This document shows positions 1 through 9,029 of a stretch of DNA of 64,000 nt, one piece after another (positions within the stretch are counted from its first letter, which is position 1; every line of letters begins with the position of its first letter). The stretch lies in the NCBI GenBank assembly GCA_021805565.1, contig JAJZFA010000043.1, forward strand, positions 224,697-288,696, written 5' to 3'. The notes under the pieces are model-generated. The model searched no databases. It saw only the letters and a program-made list of their open reading frames with translations, and was not told the origin of the DNA. The DNA is from Pseudomonadota bacterium (GTDB lineage Bacteria; Pseudomonadota; Alphaproteobacteria; Acetobacterales; Acetobacteraceae). A program made the translations under genes and the position numbers.

Positions 1-1723
1 CGCCAGACAGGACCGCGTGGGCATCGATGGATTTGTAATCCGCGCCGTCCGAGCGGATGACGGCGATCTTCAGCGACAGATCGGCATCGGCGGTGCGCAG
101 CAGATCGAACGGCAGGGGATCGGTGGAAAACAGGCGCGTTCCGCCATGCCGGACCGCCGGTTGGGGGGGGGGCGTGGCGCCCGGCGACGCATCCGGCGCG
201 GCGGTTTGCGTCCGGTTCAATGCGCCGGCAATGGCGTCGAGATCGATGCGCGTGGATACGATTGCGGCGGTCAGGGACGGTCGCGGGCCGAAACCCAGCC
301 GGACATCGCCGGACACATCGCCATCCGGGCCGGCCAGGGTAAGCCCGGACAGTGCGACGCCATGCTGGAAACCACCGTCCGGATCGGATAGGGCGGCGTG
401 AAAGGCCAGCGATTTCAGGTCCGGCAAAGGGTGCCGCGCCAGGCGTGACAAGGCGGATAAATTCGGAACTTGCGCCGCGACGGTCAGCTTTGCGCCCGTC
501 ATCGCCCGGATATCGGCGATTGTTCCGGTTGCGGTGGCGGCTGCTCCGCCCGCCTGCATCTTCAGGTCCACCGGAAACGGTGCCATTTTGGCATACGGCA
601 TCAGCAGCGTCGGCGATCCCAGCGTGCCGGCGATGGTTATTGGGGTATCGGCGGCCTTCGCGGCGGCGGCAATCTTCATCGGCTGGTCCGCCCCGGGGGC
701 GTCGATGTCGAGCGCGATCAGAGTAAGGCCGGCGACATAGGCATTCAGGTCCTGCGCCCCGGCATGCAGAACCAGCGCGGAGATGGCCAGCGGAGCGCTG
801 CCTGTGCCGGCGATCCTGGCGGAGAAGGTGACGTCATGCAGCGGCGGCAAGGCATATCCTTGCATCAACAGCGTCAGGATGGCGGTATCTGGCACGTTGC
901 CGGCGACCGCAAGATCGTAGCCCGTGGGCTGCAACGGATGGCTGACCGATCCATCGGCCGTCAGTTTCGCGGTTCCGGCGGTCAATGCCAGCCTGACCGG
1001 CCACGGCGCGGCGGCGGATTGATCGATCGACCCGGTCAGGCTGCCGGTCGTGGCGGCAACATTGAAGGCAGTGCCATTAAAAATTGCGTCCGCATCCAGT
1101 TGTATCGCTGAATCCGGGGTCGCGGCGCTGGCCTTTAGCTGCGAAATGGCAAACGTGGCGCTCTTGCCGGCGGCGTCGTCGCGATAGGCGATCATGCCAT
1201 CCTGGATAACCAACGTGTCGATGGCGATGGTTGTCGCGATCCGACCGAACCGATGTTCCGTCCGGGGCGTCGTTGGCACGACGCTGGGCGCGATTTGCGC
1301 GCGGGGGGCGGTGTGGGCCGGCACGGTTCGCCAGTTGGCGTTTCCCGACGCGGTGGTTTCCAGCCGGATGTCGGGCCGGATCAGGATCAACCGGTCGATC
1401 CGTATCTGGCCGGACAGCAGCGGCAAAAGGCCGATCTGAACGTCCATGGACTGAACCGTGGCCATGTCCGGACGCGAAAAACCCGGCGGATTGGCGAAAG
1501 CGACGTCCGTTGCCCGGAACCCCGGCCGCGGCGAAAACTTCAGGCGGATCGGCCCGTTCAACGCAAGATCGCGCCCCGTGGCTTGCCTGACGGCCTCGAT
1601 CAGCGCGGGCTTAAGGCTGTCCGGGTCGAAGCGAATCGCAAAAACGGCCCCGCCCGCCACCGCCAGGGCCAGGACGGCCGTAAGGACGATCGATCCGATA
1701 CGAAGTGGCCGGGGCAGGGTCAT
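1..1723 (-). CDS. AsmA family protein, C-terminus cut by window edge
   Basis: Reading on the minus strand from the ATG at 1723, the protein starts MTLPRPLRIGSIVLTAVLAL, a short basic start followed by one hydrophobic anchor. It then runs into the pattern of the AsmA N-terminal domain: a stretch ending in AIRFDPDSLKPALIEAV, then ATGRDLALNGPI, then FSPRPGFRATDVAFANPPG. The frame was spot-checked as open near 1030 and at position 1, so at least 574 codons are present and the 3' end lies outside. AsmA proteins are large inner-membrane-anchored periplasmic proteins of the bacterial lipid-transfer/outer-membrane-biogenesis group; the exact cargo here cannot be told. Its ATG overlaps the stop of the upstream pseudouridine synthase gene (ATGA), so the two are probably translationally coupled. 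Confidence 0.85.
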   Translation of the reverse strand, partial: MTLPRPLRIGSIVLTAVLALAVAGGAVFAIRFDPDSLKPALIEAVRQATGRDLALNGPIRLKFSPRPGFRATDVAFANPPGFSRPDMATVQSMDVQIGLLPLLSGQIRIDRLILIRPDIRLETTASGNANWRTVPAHTAPRAQIAPSVVPTTPRTEHRFGRIATTIAIDTLVIQDGMIAYRDDAAGKSATFAISQLKASAATPDSAIQLDADAIFNGTAFNVAATTGSLTGSIDQSAAAPWPVRLALTAGTAKLTADGSVSHPLQPTGYDLAVAGNVPDTAILTLLMQGYALPPLHDVTFSARIAGTGSAPLAISALVLHAGAQDLNAYVAGLTLIALDIDAPGADQPMKIAAAAKAADTPITIAGTLGSPTLLMPYAKMAPFPVDLKMQAGGAAATATGTIADIRAMTGAKLTVAAQVPNLSALSRLARHPLPDLKSLAFHAALSDPDGGFQHGVALSGLTLAGPDGDVSGDVRLGFGPRPSLTAAIVSTRIDLDAIAGALNRTQTAAPDASPGATPPPQPAVRHGGTRLFSTDPLPFDLLRTADADLSLKIAVIRSDGADYKSIDAHAVLSG

Positions 1724-2709
1724 CGCCGCCTTTCAGGAGGTTTAGCCGGCGGGGCGTGGAAACCCAGCGTTTTGAAGGTCGCCCTCATATGGGGTGGCAG
1801 ATTGGCTTCCACAGCCAGCGTGCCGCCCGCCGGGTGCGGCAGAACAAGCCGTCTGGCGTGAAGGTGAAGGTCGCTCGACAGGCCCTCGATCAGCGCGGAA
1901 AAAGCCAGGTTCTGGTCCGGTTCCTCATATTTTTCGTCGCCGAGGATTGGGGCCTTGATGGCCACGCAGTGAACCCGAAGCTGATGCGTGCGGCCAGTCA
2001 ACGGTTTCAGTTCCAGCCACGCCAGCTTCTGGGCCGCATTGTCCAATGTCTGGTAATCGGTGATCGCCCTGGCGCCGTCGGGATCGTCGCGTTCGGCGGG
2101 GGCGGTGCGTTCGCCGCGGCTTCCGCCCACCTTCTTCAACGGCATATCGATGCGGCCTTCCACCGGGACGGGACGGCCGGCGACAACGGCCCAGTAGGTT
2201 TTGTCGATGTCGCGGCCGCGAAACAGTGCGGCGAGCTTGCCGGCGGTGCCCGGCGTACGAGCCAGCAGCAGACAGCCGGTGGTGTCGCGGTCCAGGCGAT
2301 GAACCAGACGGGGGCGGTGTTCGGCGCCGAATCGCAGGGCGTCCAGCATGCCATCCAGATGGCGGACGATGCCCGGACCGCCTTGCACCGGCAGGCCATA
2401 GGGCTTGTCGATCACCAAAATCTGGTCGTCCTGGTAGATCACGGCCTGTTGCAGGTCTTTCGCATCGTGCGGATCGACGCGGCTGATCGGTTTGGGTTCG
2501 GCGGGGGCGTCCATTTCCGGCAACCGGACGGACTGGCCGGCCGACAGGCGCGTGTCGGTGCCGGCCTTGGCGCCATCAAGGCGGATCTGACCGGTGCGGC
2601 ACCACTTCTGTATCAGGCTTTGCTGGGTGCCGGGGAAATGGCGGCGAACCCAGCGATCGAGGCGGGTGCCGGCCTCATCGTCCGTGACAGTGCGGGTTTT
2701 GTTGGTCAT
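1720..2709 (-). CDS. RluA/RluC-type 23S rRNA pseudouridine synthase
   Basis: A 329-residue protein with an N-terminal S4 RNA-binding segment (about residues 10-70, GTRLDRWVRRHFPGTQQSLI) and the RluA catalytic signature HRLDRDTTG, whose Asp is the nucleophile of this family. A later RTHQLRVH block is also typical. It isomerises uridine to pseudouridine in large-subunit rRNA, in the cytoplasm. An upstream ATG at 2883 would add 58 residues of low-complexity, non-family sequence; the family alignment begins at MTNKTRTVTDDEAG, so 2709 was chosen although no strong Shine-Dalgarno is seen there. Length fits RluC better than RluB/E/F. The gene overlaps the AsmA-like gene by 4 bp. The exact target uridines cannot be assigned from sequence alone. 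Confidence 0.9.
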   Translation of the reverse strand: MTNKTRTVTDDEAGTRLDRWVRRHFPGTQQSLIQKWCRTGQIRLDGAKAGTDTRLSAGQSVRLPEMDAPAEPKPISRVDPHDAKDLQQAVIYQDDQILVIDKPYGLPVQGGPGIVRHLDGMLDALRFGAEHRPRLVHRLDRDTTGCLLLARTPGTAGKLAALFRGRDIDKTYWAVVAGRPVPVEGRIDMPLKKVGGSRGERTAPAERDDPDGARAITDYQTLDNAAQKLAWLELKPLTGRTHQLRVHCVAIKAPILGDEKYEEPDQNLAFSALIEGLSSDLHLHARRLVLPHPAGGTLAVEANLPPHMRATFKTLGFHAPPAKPPERRR

Positions 2710-3118
2710 GCGCGGGGTTTGGGACGTTGGGTGGGGTGGGTCAAGTCGGGACGCGATTATGGCAGCCAGATCGGCGGCGGCGGTTAACGGGAACCGCGGC
2801 TGGCGATCCCTGAACAGCGACCGACACCGCCCGGATCCGGTGCCGGTTCGGTTGCCTGGAAACCGGATTGACGGCGACGGCAAACAACACGACCGGAGTG
2901 CCCAAGGGCAGTCGTTTCGATAGACGTCATGTAGTAAACCCGCACAACCATAAGGGTATTTTTGGCATCCAGGTTAAAGATATATTTCGATTTAATTAAA
3001 TTCACCTATAGTGAAAATATTGATGTTTCGATGCGCCGCGACACTAGAACGCAAATTAAATCCGCTCCATGCAGCCGCCGTTCCTCGAAACGGCTTCACC
3101 GCCCTGATGGAGTTCTCG
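2710..3118. other. Divergent intergenic region, AT-rich centre
   Basis: No gene is supported here. The stretch about 2935-3060 is far more AT-rich than the surroundings and lies between the diverging pseudouridine synthase and TonB-dependent receptor genes, so it probably holds both promoters. The receptor reading frame stays open upstream to 3011, but the signal peptide and Shine-Dalgarno place the start at 3119. Confidence 0.6.
3001..3015. promoter_or_regulatory. Inverted repeat TTCAC-N5-GTGAA, candidate operator
   Basis: A perfect 5-bp inverted repeat with a 5-nt centre. The TATAGT at 3007-3012 inside it resembles a -10 box, though no good -35 is seen 16-18 nt upstream. It lies about 105 bp before the receptor start, so an operator over the receptor promoter is a reasonable but unproved reading. 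Confidence 0.3.
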
Positions 3119-5485
3119 ATGCCTCACGCAGTAAAACCCGTTAAGTCTATTGCCTTCACAACGATCCTGTTATCGGGCGTTGCCAGTGCCGCGTTCGCGC
3201 AATCGACCGGCGGCACGGTCAACGCCGGCGAGGTCAGTGCCGCCGGCGGCGGAGCGGGGGGCGGCAATACCGTGGGAACACAGGTGCCGACCCCGCAACA
3301 AGTGTTTCAAACCCCAACAACCGAGCGGGTGACCGATCAGGCACAGCTTCAGACGCTCGGTCCGGCGGCCGGCGCGGCGCAGGCCTTTGGACTGACTCCG
3401 GGCGCCTATGTAAACGGGTACGGCGCCACCGGTGCCACCAAATACACCATCGCGCTGGACGGCATCGGCCAGGGCTGGGGCGGTTATGGCGGCTACACCG
3501 GCGGCGCGTCGCTGATGATCACGCTGGATGGCGTGCCGATGGTCGATCCGGGCACCGGGCTGTGGGCGTCCGCATCGTTGCCCGCCCTGTCGATGTTTCA
3601 GGCCCAGCAGGTTAGTTACGGTCCGGGCGACGCGGCCAACCGCTGGTATGATAATATCGGCGGCAGCGTCGAGTTTACTCCGATTCAGCCGACCAAGACG
3701 GCCGGCGGCACGGTGAACGTGACCTATGGCAGCTATAACACCAAGATCGTCGATTTTTCGTTGCGGACAGGCGAGTATAACGGCTGGTCCACGATCCTGT
3801 CGGGCAGCGTGGGCGGTGGCGACAGCTTCCGCACCGGGCCGGATGGCTTTAGCAACTCCAGCAGCGATTATGCCCTGTTCGGCAAGACCGTGAAAACGTT
3901 CGATGGCGGCGATATCAGCTTCGGCGGGTATCTGAGCAGCGCGTCGGGCTATCGTCCGCAGGTTATTCCCACGTCGCCCAATCCGCAGATTGGCATCAAC
4001 GGCATATCGCCGGCCGGCGCGGTCAATCCAGGCCCGCTGTATAGCCAGAAAACGACCGGCTATTATTCCACGCCTGCTTACGCCAACTATGGAAAATTCG
4101 ACGTCAACCAGCTTTGGACGGTTTACAACAAGATCAATTTCGCCATCGACGATACGACCGCATTCCACAATCTGTTATACTACGTGCGCGAGGACCGGTT
4201 GCACCAACGGTTCAACGATTCGTTCCCGCAAGGCGCGGGCAATCAGCAGGAGTACAACAACCCGTATTCTTACTGGTACGGCGATAAGGCGTCGATCACC
4301 AAGACCTGGTGGATCAATACGTTCGACGCTGGCGCCTTCGTGCAGAACTCGCTGTACAATACGCAGAACGCCTTCTTCAATCCCGCGCCGCCGTTCAACG
4401 GCAGCGCCGCCGTCCCGAACGCCAAGTATCGCAGCGGCCTGTTCAATCAGATCGATACGGCGGTCTATTTCCAGGACGATATCCATCCGATCAGCAACCT
4501 GCACATCGTTCCTGGCATCCGGGTGGCCAGCTTTCTGACCAGCTATACCGACAATGCGGCATCCGCGTTTCCCAATGCCACCGGCACCAATCAAGGCGCG
4601 CTCGGCAACGGCCTGCCGCCGGGCCAGTCGCGCAGCTTCACGGCCCCGGAACCCTCGCTCGAAATCTCGTATCAGGCGCTGCCATGGCTCAATCTTTATG
4701 GCAGCTACGAGGAATCTTATAAAACGCCGCAGGTGGGCGGCGGCGGCGGGCTGTATCAGTCGATCGGTTCGCAATACGCGGAACTGGCGCATGCGCGGGA
4801 GTACCAGGCCGGCTTCAAGATGCTGACCGACAAGCCGGAATACGCCCTGCATAACTTCGACTTCGGTGCCAACTACTTCTATCTGACCTATGGCAACCAG
4901 ACGATCACAACGACCAACGCTGTCGGCACCGCCAGCACCGCGTTCGGCACGTCGAATTACCAGGGTATCAATATCTTCGTCGATGACAACCCGTTGACCA
5001 ACCTGCACACGTTCGCGAACGCCAGTATCGTGAAGGCAGTGTATTCCAATTACGTGACCGGAAGCTTCGCCGCGCCTGTCAGCTATAACGGCAGTCACGT
5101 GCCGTACACCCCCACGGCAACGCTGAATGTCGGCGGGGATTACAAATTCGTGGTGGGCGGAGTGCTTGTCAATCCGTACGCGATCTACCAGTTCACCGGC
5201 GACCAGTACATCTTCAACAATGTGACGGGTGCGCCCAGCGGACAGACGCTGGCAGCTTACGGGACGTTGAATGTCGGTGTGAATACGCAAGTCCCGGTTA
5301 CGATCGACAACAAGGTGCGCACAATCAATCTGTCGCTGTCGGTGCTGAATGCAACCGACAACCGCTATAACTCCTATCTGTACCTCAGCAGCGGCGGTTA
5401 CTTCGGCACGACCAACAGCGGCTATGGGCTGGCCTATCCCGGTGCGCCAATGACCATTTACGCCAGTGTCGGAGTCAGCTTCTGA
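3119..5485 (+). CDS. TonB-dependent outer-membrane receptor
   Basis: The 788-residue product begins MPHAVKPVKSIAFTTILLSG and has a signal peptide ending near AAFAQ. A plug-like segment follows (about residues 70-190, with the VSYGPGDAANRWYDNIGGSVEF block), then a long stretch of alternating aromatic beta strands. It ends in YASVGVSF, the terminal Phe typical of outer-membrane barrels. A GGAG lies about 6 nt before the ATG at 3119; 36 residues upstream are open but lack signal-peptide character. TonB-dependent receptors import siderophores, vitamins, sugars or other large ligands across the outer membrane using energy passed on by TonB-ExbB-ExbD, all encoded directly downstream. No iron box was recognised, and the substrate is unknown. 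A dedicated energiser beside it suggests the four genes form one transport unit. Confidence 0.9.
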   Translation: MPHAVKPVKSIAFTTILLSGVASAAFAQSTGGTVNAGEVSAAGGGAGGGNTVGTQVPTPQQVFQTPTTERVTDQAQLQTLGPAAGAAQAFGLTPGAYVNGYGATGATKYTIALDGIGQGWGGYGGYTGGASLMITLDGVPMVDPGTGLWASASLPALSMFQAQQVSYGPGDAANRWYDNIGGSVEFTPIQPTKTAGGTVNVTYGSYNTKIVDFSLRTGEYNGWSTILSGSVGGGDSFRTGPDGFSNSSSDYALFGKTVKTFDGGDISFGGYLSSASGYRPQVIPTSPNPQIGINGISPAGAVNPGPLYSQKTTGYYSTPAYANYGKFDVNQLWTVYNKINFAIDDTTAFHNLLYYVREDRLHQRFNDSFPQGAGNQQEYNNPYSYWYGDKASITKTWWINTFDAGAFVQNSLYNTQNAFFNPAPPFNGSAAVPNAKYRSGLFNQIDTAVYFQDDIHPISNLHIVPGIRVASFLTSYTDNAASAFPNATGTNQGALGNGLPPGQSRSFTAPEPSLEISYQALPWLNLYGSYEESYKTPQVGGGGGLYQSIGSQYAELAHAREYQAGFKMLTDKPEYALHNFDFGANYFYLTYGNQTITTTNAVGTASTAFGTSNYQGINIFVDDNPLTNLHTFANASIVKAVYSNYVTGSFAAPVSYNGSHVPYTPTATLNVGGDYKFVVGGVLVNPYAIYQFTGDQYIFNNVTGAPSGQTLAAYGTLNVGVNTQVPVTIDNKVRTINLSLSVLNATDNRYNSYLYLSSGGYFGTTNSGYGLAYPGAPMTIYASVGVSF

Positions 5486-5525
5486 CGCGACAATAAACCT
5501 TCACCGATCTGTCATACACGAACCG

Positions 5526-5554
5526 ATAGCGGGACTGTAACACGGTCCTGCTAT
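5526..5554 (+). terminator. Hairpin between receptor and exbB (partial terminator or attenuator)
   Basis: Arms ATAGCGGGAC and GTCCTGCTAT pair over 10 positions with one G-T wobble around a 9-nt loop. There is only a short T-containing tail, so it may reduce read-through rather than stop it. That would fit a higher level of receptor than of the exbBD-tonB products. It ends 24 bp before exbB. Confidence 0.45.
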
Positions 5555-5578
5555 TGTTGCGCGATTGGAACCGAACAC

Positions 5579-6235
5579 ATGAGCTTTCAGGGTATTATCG
5601 ATATCGCCAACTATTCCGACGGCGTGCTGTACGCTTTGGCATTGCTGCAATTGATGGCAATGGCGGTAATTATCGACCGGGCATGGTATCTGCGCCGCAC
5701 CATCGCCGGCGGGGCTCGGCTGGTGGCCGCCGTCGCCCGGCACGACCGCTTGCGCGACAACGAACTGGTGGCGCTGCGCGACGGTTCGGCCCGCTTGCCC
5801 GAGGCGATGGTGTTCGACGCGGTTTTACAATCCAAGGGTACATTTTCCCGCACCGAATTGGAGAACCGGATGGAGGAGGCGATCATGCTGACCGCTCCGC
5901 GCCTGGACCGGCGGCTGTGGATACTGGACACAATTATTACTCTGGCGCCGCTTCTTGGCTTGTTCGGCACTATCCTTGGGATGTTCCGGGCGTTCGCGGT
6001 GCTGGCGACGCCAGGTGGCGCGCCGACCGCGGTAACGGGCGGCGTCGCGAACGCGCTGATCACCACGGCGGCCGGCATCTTCGTCGCCATGGTGGGACTG
6101 CTTGCTTATAACGGCTTGTCGAATTCCGTGCGGCTGGTTCTGCATCAGATGGAGACGCTGCGGACGCTGCTGCTGAACCGGGTGGCAATCGGCCGGCCGG
6201 TGGCCGATCGCGCCCCGGCATTCGCGGCGGAATAG
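5579..6235 (+). CDS. exbB: ExbB, TonB-system proton channel subunit
   Basis: A 218-residue MotA/TolQ/ExbB-family protein. It has an N-terminal membrane segment (about 18-38), a cytoplasmic region rich in charged residues (45-115), and two C-terminal membrane helices. The family-typical ILDTIITLAPLLGLFGTILGMFRAF (about 120-145) and GVANALITTAAGIFVAMVGLLAYN (about 155-180) are visible. ExbB forms the pentameric inner-membrane channel that uses proton flow to drive TonB. It is followed 4 bp later by exbD. Its position after a TonB-dependent receptor and before exbD and tonB favours ExbB over TolQ or MotA. Confidence 0.93.
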   Translation: MSFQGIIDIANYSDGVLYALALLQLMAMAVIIDRAWYLRRTIAGGARLVAAVARHDRLRDNELVALRDGSARLPEAMVFDAVLQSKGTFSRTELENRMEEAIMLTAPRLDRRLWILDTIITLAPLLGLFGTILGMFRAFAVLATPGGAPTAVTGGVANALITTAAGIFVAMVGLLAYNGLSNSVRLVLHQMETLRTLLLNRVAIGRPVADRAPAFAAE

Positions 6236-6239
6236 GCCG

Positions 6240-6698
6240 ATGGCAAGCCGCCGGATGAGCTATTTCGACGCCAAACGCGGCCGCGTCGAGATCATTCCGA
6301 TGATCGATGTGATGCTGTTTTTGCTGGTGTTTTTTATCATCGTCACGTTGCAGATGATCCCGGACGCCGGAGTTGCGTTGCAACTGCCGAGTTCGGCGCA
6401 GACGGAGCATCTGGAACACGCCAAGATCACGGTAAACGTGGACAAGGACGGTATTATGTCCGTCAAGGGCGAGACCGTTACTCAGGCGGAACTTGTCGGC
6501 TTGCTGCGCGGCACGCCGGACGCGTCGCAAACGCAGGTGACGATCGCCGCGTCCAAGGATGCCGCGTTTCAGCAGTTTATTCATGCGCTGGATGCGTGCC
6601 GGGAGGCGGGTGTGACAGATGTGGGTGTCGCGGCGCAGCCGTCGGCCGATCCGGACGCGAAGACCGGTGCGTCGCCCGCGGCGCCGCCAGCGCGTTGA
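6240..6698 (+). CDS. exbD: ExbD, TonB-system channel subunit
   Basis: A 152-residue ExbD/TolR protein. A short cytoplasmic N-terminus leads to one membrane helix beginning IEIIPMIDVMLFLLVFFIIV-like sequence (about 17-40). Its Asp in PMIDVMLFLL is the conserved proton-carrying residue of the family. A periplasmic domain of about 100 residues follows, and the C-terminal 20 residues are Ala/Pro-rich. It sits inside the ExbB pentamer and couples proton flow to TonB. Start spacing of 4 bp after exbB and 3 bp before tonB indicates one mRNA. Confidence 0.92.
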   Translation: MASRRMSYFDAKRGRVEIIPMIDVMLFLLVFFIIVTLQMIPDAGVALQLPSSAQTEHLEHAKITVNVDKDGIMSVKGETVTQAELVGLLRGTPDASQTQVTIAASKDAAFQQFIHALDACREAGVTDVGVAAQPSADPDAKTGASPAAPPAR

Positions 6699-6701
6699 CC
6701 G

Positions 6702-7535
6702 ATGGTTTCCGTTGTGAGCGATAACTACCAGCGCGCTGTCGCGCCGGACCGGGGCGGCTTCGGCGTCGCGCTGGCGCTGGCGCTGGTTTTGGAAGTCGTG
6801 GCCGTGCTGGCTTTGGGCATTTTGCCGCAACCGGCGCCGCCGATGCCGCCCGCGGCCAAGCCGGTGCAGATTCATGCGGTGACGTTGCCGCCTCCGCCGG
6901 AAGTTCCGCCGCCGCCGCCGGAAGTTCCGCCGCCGCCGCCGCCGCCCGAACCGCCGCCTCCTCCGCCGGAGCCGGCGCCGCCGCCACCCGAGACGCCGCC
7001 CCCGCCGCCGGAACCTGTGCCCCCGCCGCCCGAACCGCCGCCTCCGCCGGTGCCGGAGCCGCCGCCACCGGAGCCGCCTCCGCCCGAACCGCCGCCGCCA
7101 CCAAAGCCGGCGGTCTCCAACCGCGTGACGCCGCCGCGCCGAATCCCGCCGCCGATCCCGCGGCCCGCCGCGCCGGCTCAGGCCGCTCCGGCCGTAGAGA
7201 CGCCGCCCCAAGCTGTGGCCGCGCCGGCTGTTAGCGCGGCGGCGCAGGCCAGCGTGACTGCGGTCTATGCCGCGGCTTTGCGCGCCAGGGTGCAGGCGAA
7301 TTTGGTGGTTCCGACGGCGGTCCGGCTACTGGGGTCGAGCGGGGTTAGCCGCGTTGCCATTCAGTTGGCGCCCAGCGGGGCGCTGCTGAGCGTGACGCTG
7401 ATAAAATCCAGCGGCAGTTCCGATATCGACGAAGCGGCGCTGCGGAGTGTCCGGGGCAGCCAGTTTCAGCCGTTCCCGGCCGAGATGCCTCAGCAGGCCA
7501 CGACTTTTGCGCTGACCGTGCGGATTTCGCCCTGA
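6702..7535 (+). CDS. tonB: TonB, energy transducer
   Basis: A 277-residue TonB protein. It has an N-terminal membrane anchor (about 20-45), a very proline-rich periplasmic spacer (about 63-136, repeated EPPPP/EVPPPP units) and a C-terminal TonB domain of about 90 residues containing YAAALRARVQANLVVP and IQLAPSGALLSVTLIKSSGS. It spans the periplasm and contacts the TonB box of outer-membrane receptors such as the one encoded upstream. The polyproline spacer is long for a protein of this size. The gene ends 15 bp before the convergent CoA-transferase gene with no obvious terminator between. Confidence 0.93.
   Translation: MVSVVSDNYQRAVAPDRGGFGVALALALVLEVVAVLALGILPQPAPPMPPAAKPVQIHAVTLPPPPEVPPPPPEVPPPPPPPEPPPPPPEPAPPPPETPPPPPEPVPPPPEPPPPPVPEPPPPEPPPPEPPPPPKPAVSNRVTPPRRIPPPIPRPAAPAQAAPAVETPPQAVAAPAVSAAAQASVTAVYAAALRARVQANLVVPTAVRLLGSSGVSRVAIQLAPSGALLSVTLIKSSGSSDIDEAALRSVRGSQFQPFPAEMPQQATTFALTVRISP
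6888..7109 (+). repeat. Proline-codon tandem tract inside tonB
   Basis: About 74 codons consist almost only of CCG/CCC/CCT/CCA (Pro), broken by GAA/GAG (Glu) and a few Val, Thr and Ala codons. The units repeat imperfectly. This DNA is prone to length change by slippage, and the antisense strand gives a meaningless Gly-rich open frame. Confidence 0.85.
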
Positions 7536-7550
7536 TCGGAAGCGTCTGCG

Positions 7551-8678
7551 CTAATCGGCAAAGGCCGCCCGGATCGCGGCGCTGTTCTGTCCGATGGATG
7601 GAACAGCGCCCAGGTTCAGCGTCTCGCCCACGCGGATAACCGCTGGAGCGATAATCTCCGCCACGCCGCCGTCCGGCAGCGCCACCTTCGTCCGTCGCAG
7701 CGCCGGGTGATCGCGCAGCGCGGCCAGATCGTTGACGAATCCATAAGCGGTGTTGGACTTACGCAATTTCGCCGCCGCCTGGTCGCGGGTCAGTCCGGCG
7801 AACATCTGTCCGACCCGTTCGTCCACCATTGTTCGGTTGGCAACGCGGATCGTGTTGGTTTCGAATCCAGGTTGACGCGGCAGATCGGGCGCATCGAGGA
7901 ACGCCGAACAAAACGCGGCCCATTCGCGTTCGTTTTGGATGGAGATCAACACCAGCGCGCCATCGGCGGTGGCGAACGCGCCGTATGGACAGATCGACGG
8001 GTGCGCCAGCCCGAGTCTTTGGGGCGCCTGACCGGTGCCCTCGAAATACAGCAGCGGCACGTTCATCCAGTCGGCCACGGCATCGAACAGGCTGACTTTC
8101 AGCCCCTTGCCGCGTCCGGTCCGGGATCGTTCGATCAATGCTTCCAGGACACCTGTATAGGCGTTCATGCCGCAGCCCACGTCGGCGATCGACACGCCCA
8201 CGCGGCCCGGTCCGGCCGGGTGTCCGGTGACCATGGCAAGCCCGGATTCCGCCTGGATCAGCAGATCGTACGCCTTCATCGAGGCGTATTCGCCGGTTTC
8301 GCCATAGCCGGAAATATCGACGGTTATCAGCCGTTCGTGGCGCGCCCGCAATGTATCCGATCCGAATCCGGATCGTATCGCCGCGCCTGGCGCGAGGTTT
8401 TGGACGAACACATCGGCCTTGGCGATCAGCCGGTGCAGCAGGGCCGCGTCGTCCGGATTTTTGATGTCCGAGACAAGGCTTTCCTTGCCGCGGTTCAGCC
8501 AGACGAAGTAGCTGGACAGGCCCAAAACCGAGCGGTCGTAGGCGCGGGCGAAATCGCCTTCGGGGCGCTCGATTTTGATGACACGGGCGCCGGCGTCGGC
8601 GAGGCGGGCGGAACAATACGGGGCGGCAACGGCTTGTTCCAGCGAAACGATCAACAGGCCTTCCAGCGGTTTGGTCAT
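7551..8678 (-). CDS. CaiB/BaiF family CoA-transferase
   Basis: A 375-residue class III CoA-transferase. The N-terminal block PLEGLLIVSLEQAVAAPYCS, then ARVIKIERPEGDFAR, and the central GVSIADVGCGMNAYTGVLEAL (holding the family's catalytic Asp in SIAD) are all present. Such enzymes move CoA between carboxylic acids, e.g. oxalate, carnitine, succinate or mesaconate. The substrates here are not deducible. ATG at 8678 has AAGGAAA at good spacing; about 175 further upstream codons are open but out of character. The next gene upstream is divergent and broken. Confidence 0.88.
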   Translation of the reverse strand: MTKPLEGLLIVSLEQAVAAPYCSARLADAGARVIKIERPEGDFARAYDRSVLGLSSYFVWLNRGKESLVSDIKNPDDAALLHRLIAKADVFVQNLAPGAAIRSGFGSDTLRARHERLITVDISGYGETGEYASMKAYDLLIQAESGLAMVTGHPAGPGRVGVSIADVGCGMNAYTGVLEALIERSRTGRGKGLKVSLFDAVADWMNVPLLYFEGTGQAPQRLGLAHPSICPYGAFATADGALVLISIQNEREWAAFCSAFLDAPDLPRQPGFETNTIRVANRTMVDERVGQMFAGLTRDQAAAKLRKSNTAYGFVNDLAALRDHPALRRTKVALPDGGVAEIIAPAVIRVGETLNLGAVPSIGQNSAAIRAAFAD

Positions 8679-8783
8679 GGTCCGGTTTCCTTGTCGGTGG
8701 GCAGAACAGGACCACGCGCGGAGCGGTCTGGGCAAGGGCCGGGCGGGTAAATTGCGGTCAACGATACCGAGAGAGGAAACGGC

Positions 8784-9018
8784 ATGAGCCGCCACATAAC
8801 CATCGCTGGCGCCGATCTGGAGATCGAAGACAGAGGGCAGGGGCGTCCGGTCCTGTTCCTGCATCCCGGCGAGGGGCTGCAACCGGATCGTCCCTGGCTG
8901 GACCAGTTGGCGCTGACCCATCGCGTGATCGCGCCGCATCATCCCGGTTTCGGCGGGTCCGCACTGCCGGACTGGATCGGCACCGTGGACGATTTGGGCT
9001 ATCTGTATCTCGATCTCG
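8784..9018 (+). pseudogene. Alpha/beta hydrolase, N-terminal fragment only
   Basis: The reading frame starts with a good ribosome site (AGAGGAAA). It encodes MSRHITIAGADLEIEDRGQG, then PVLFLHPGEG and HHPGFGGS, the start and oxyanion-loop region of an alpha/beta hydrolase. After YLYLDL (about residue 78) the homology stops abruptly. The frame ends at 9074, leaving no nucleophile elbow, acid or histidine. The remainder has been lost and a piece of an unrelated amidohydrolase gene is joined on. Confidence 0.7.
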
Positions 9019-9029
9019 CGGCGGCGCCG

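Noticed and set aside
2935..3060. Fur or iron box upstream of the TonB-dependent receptor
   Set aside because: The AT-rich stretch holds no good match to a Fur site; only a short TTCAC/GTGAA inverted repeat was found.
6872..7120. Gly-rich 82-residue frame antisense to the TonB proline tract
   Set aside because: It is the complement of Pro codons and carries no other information.
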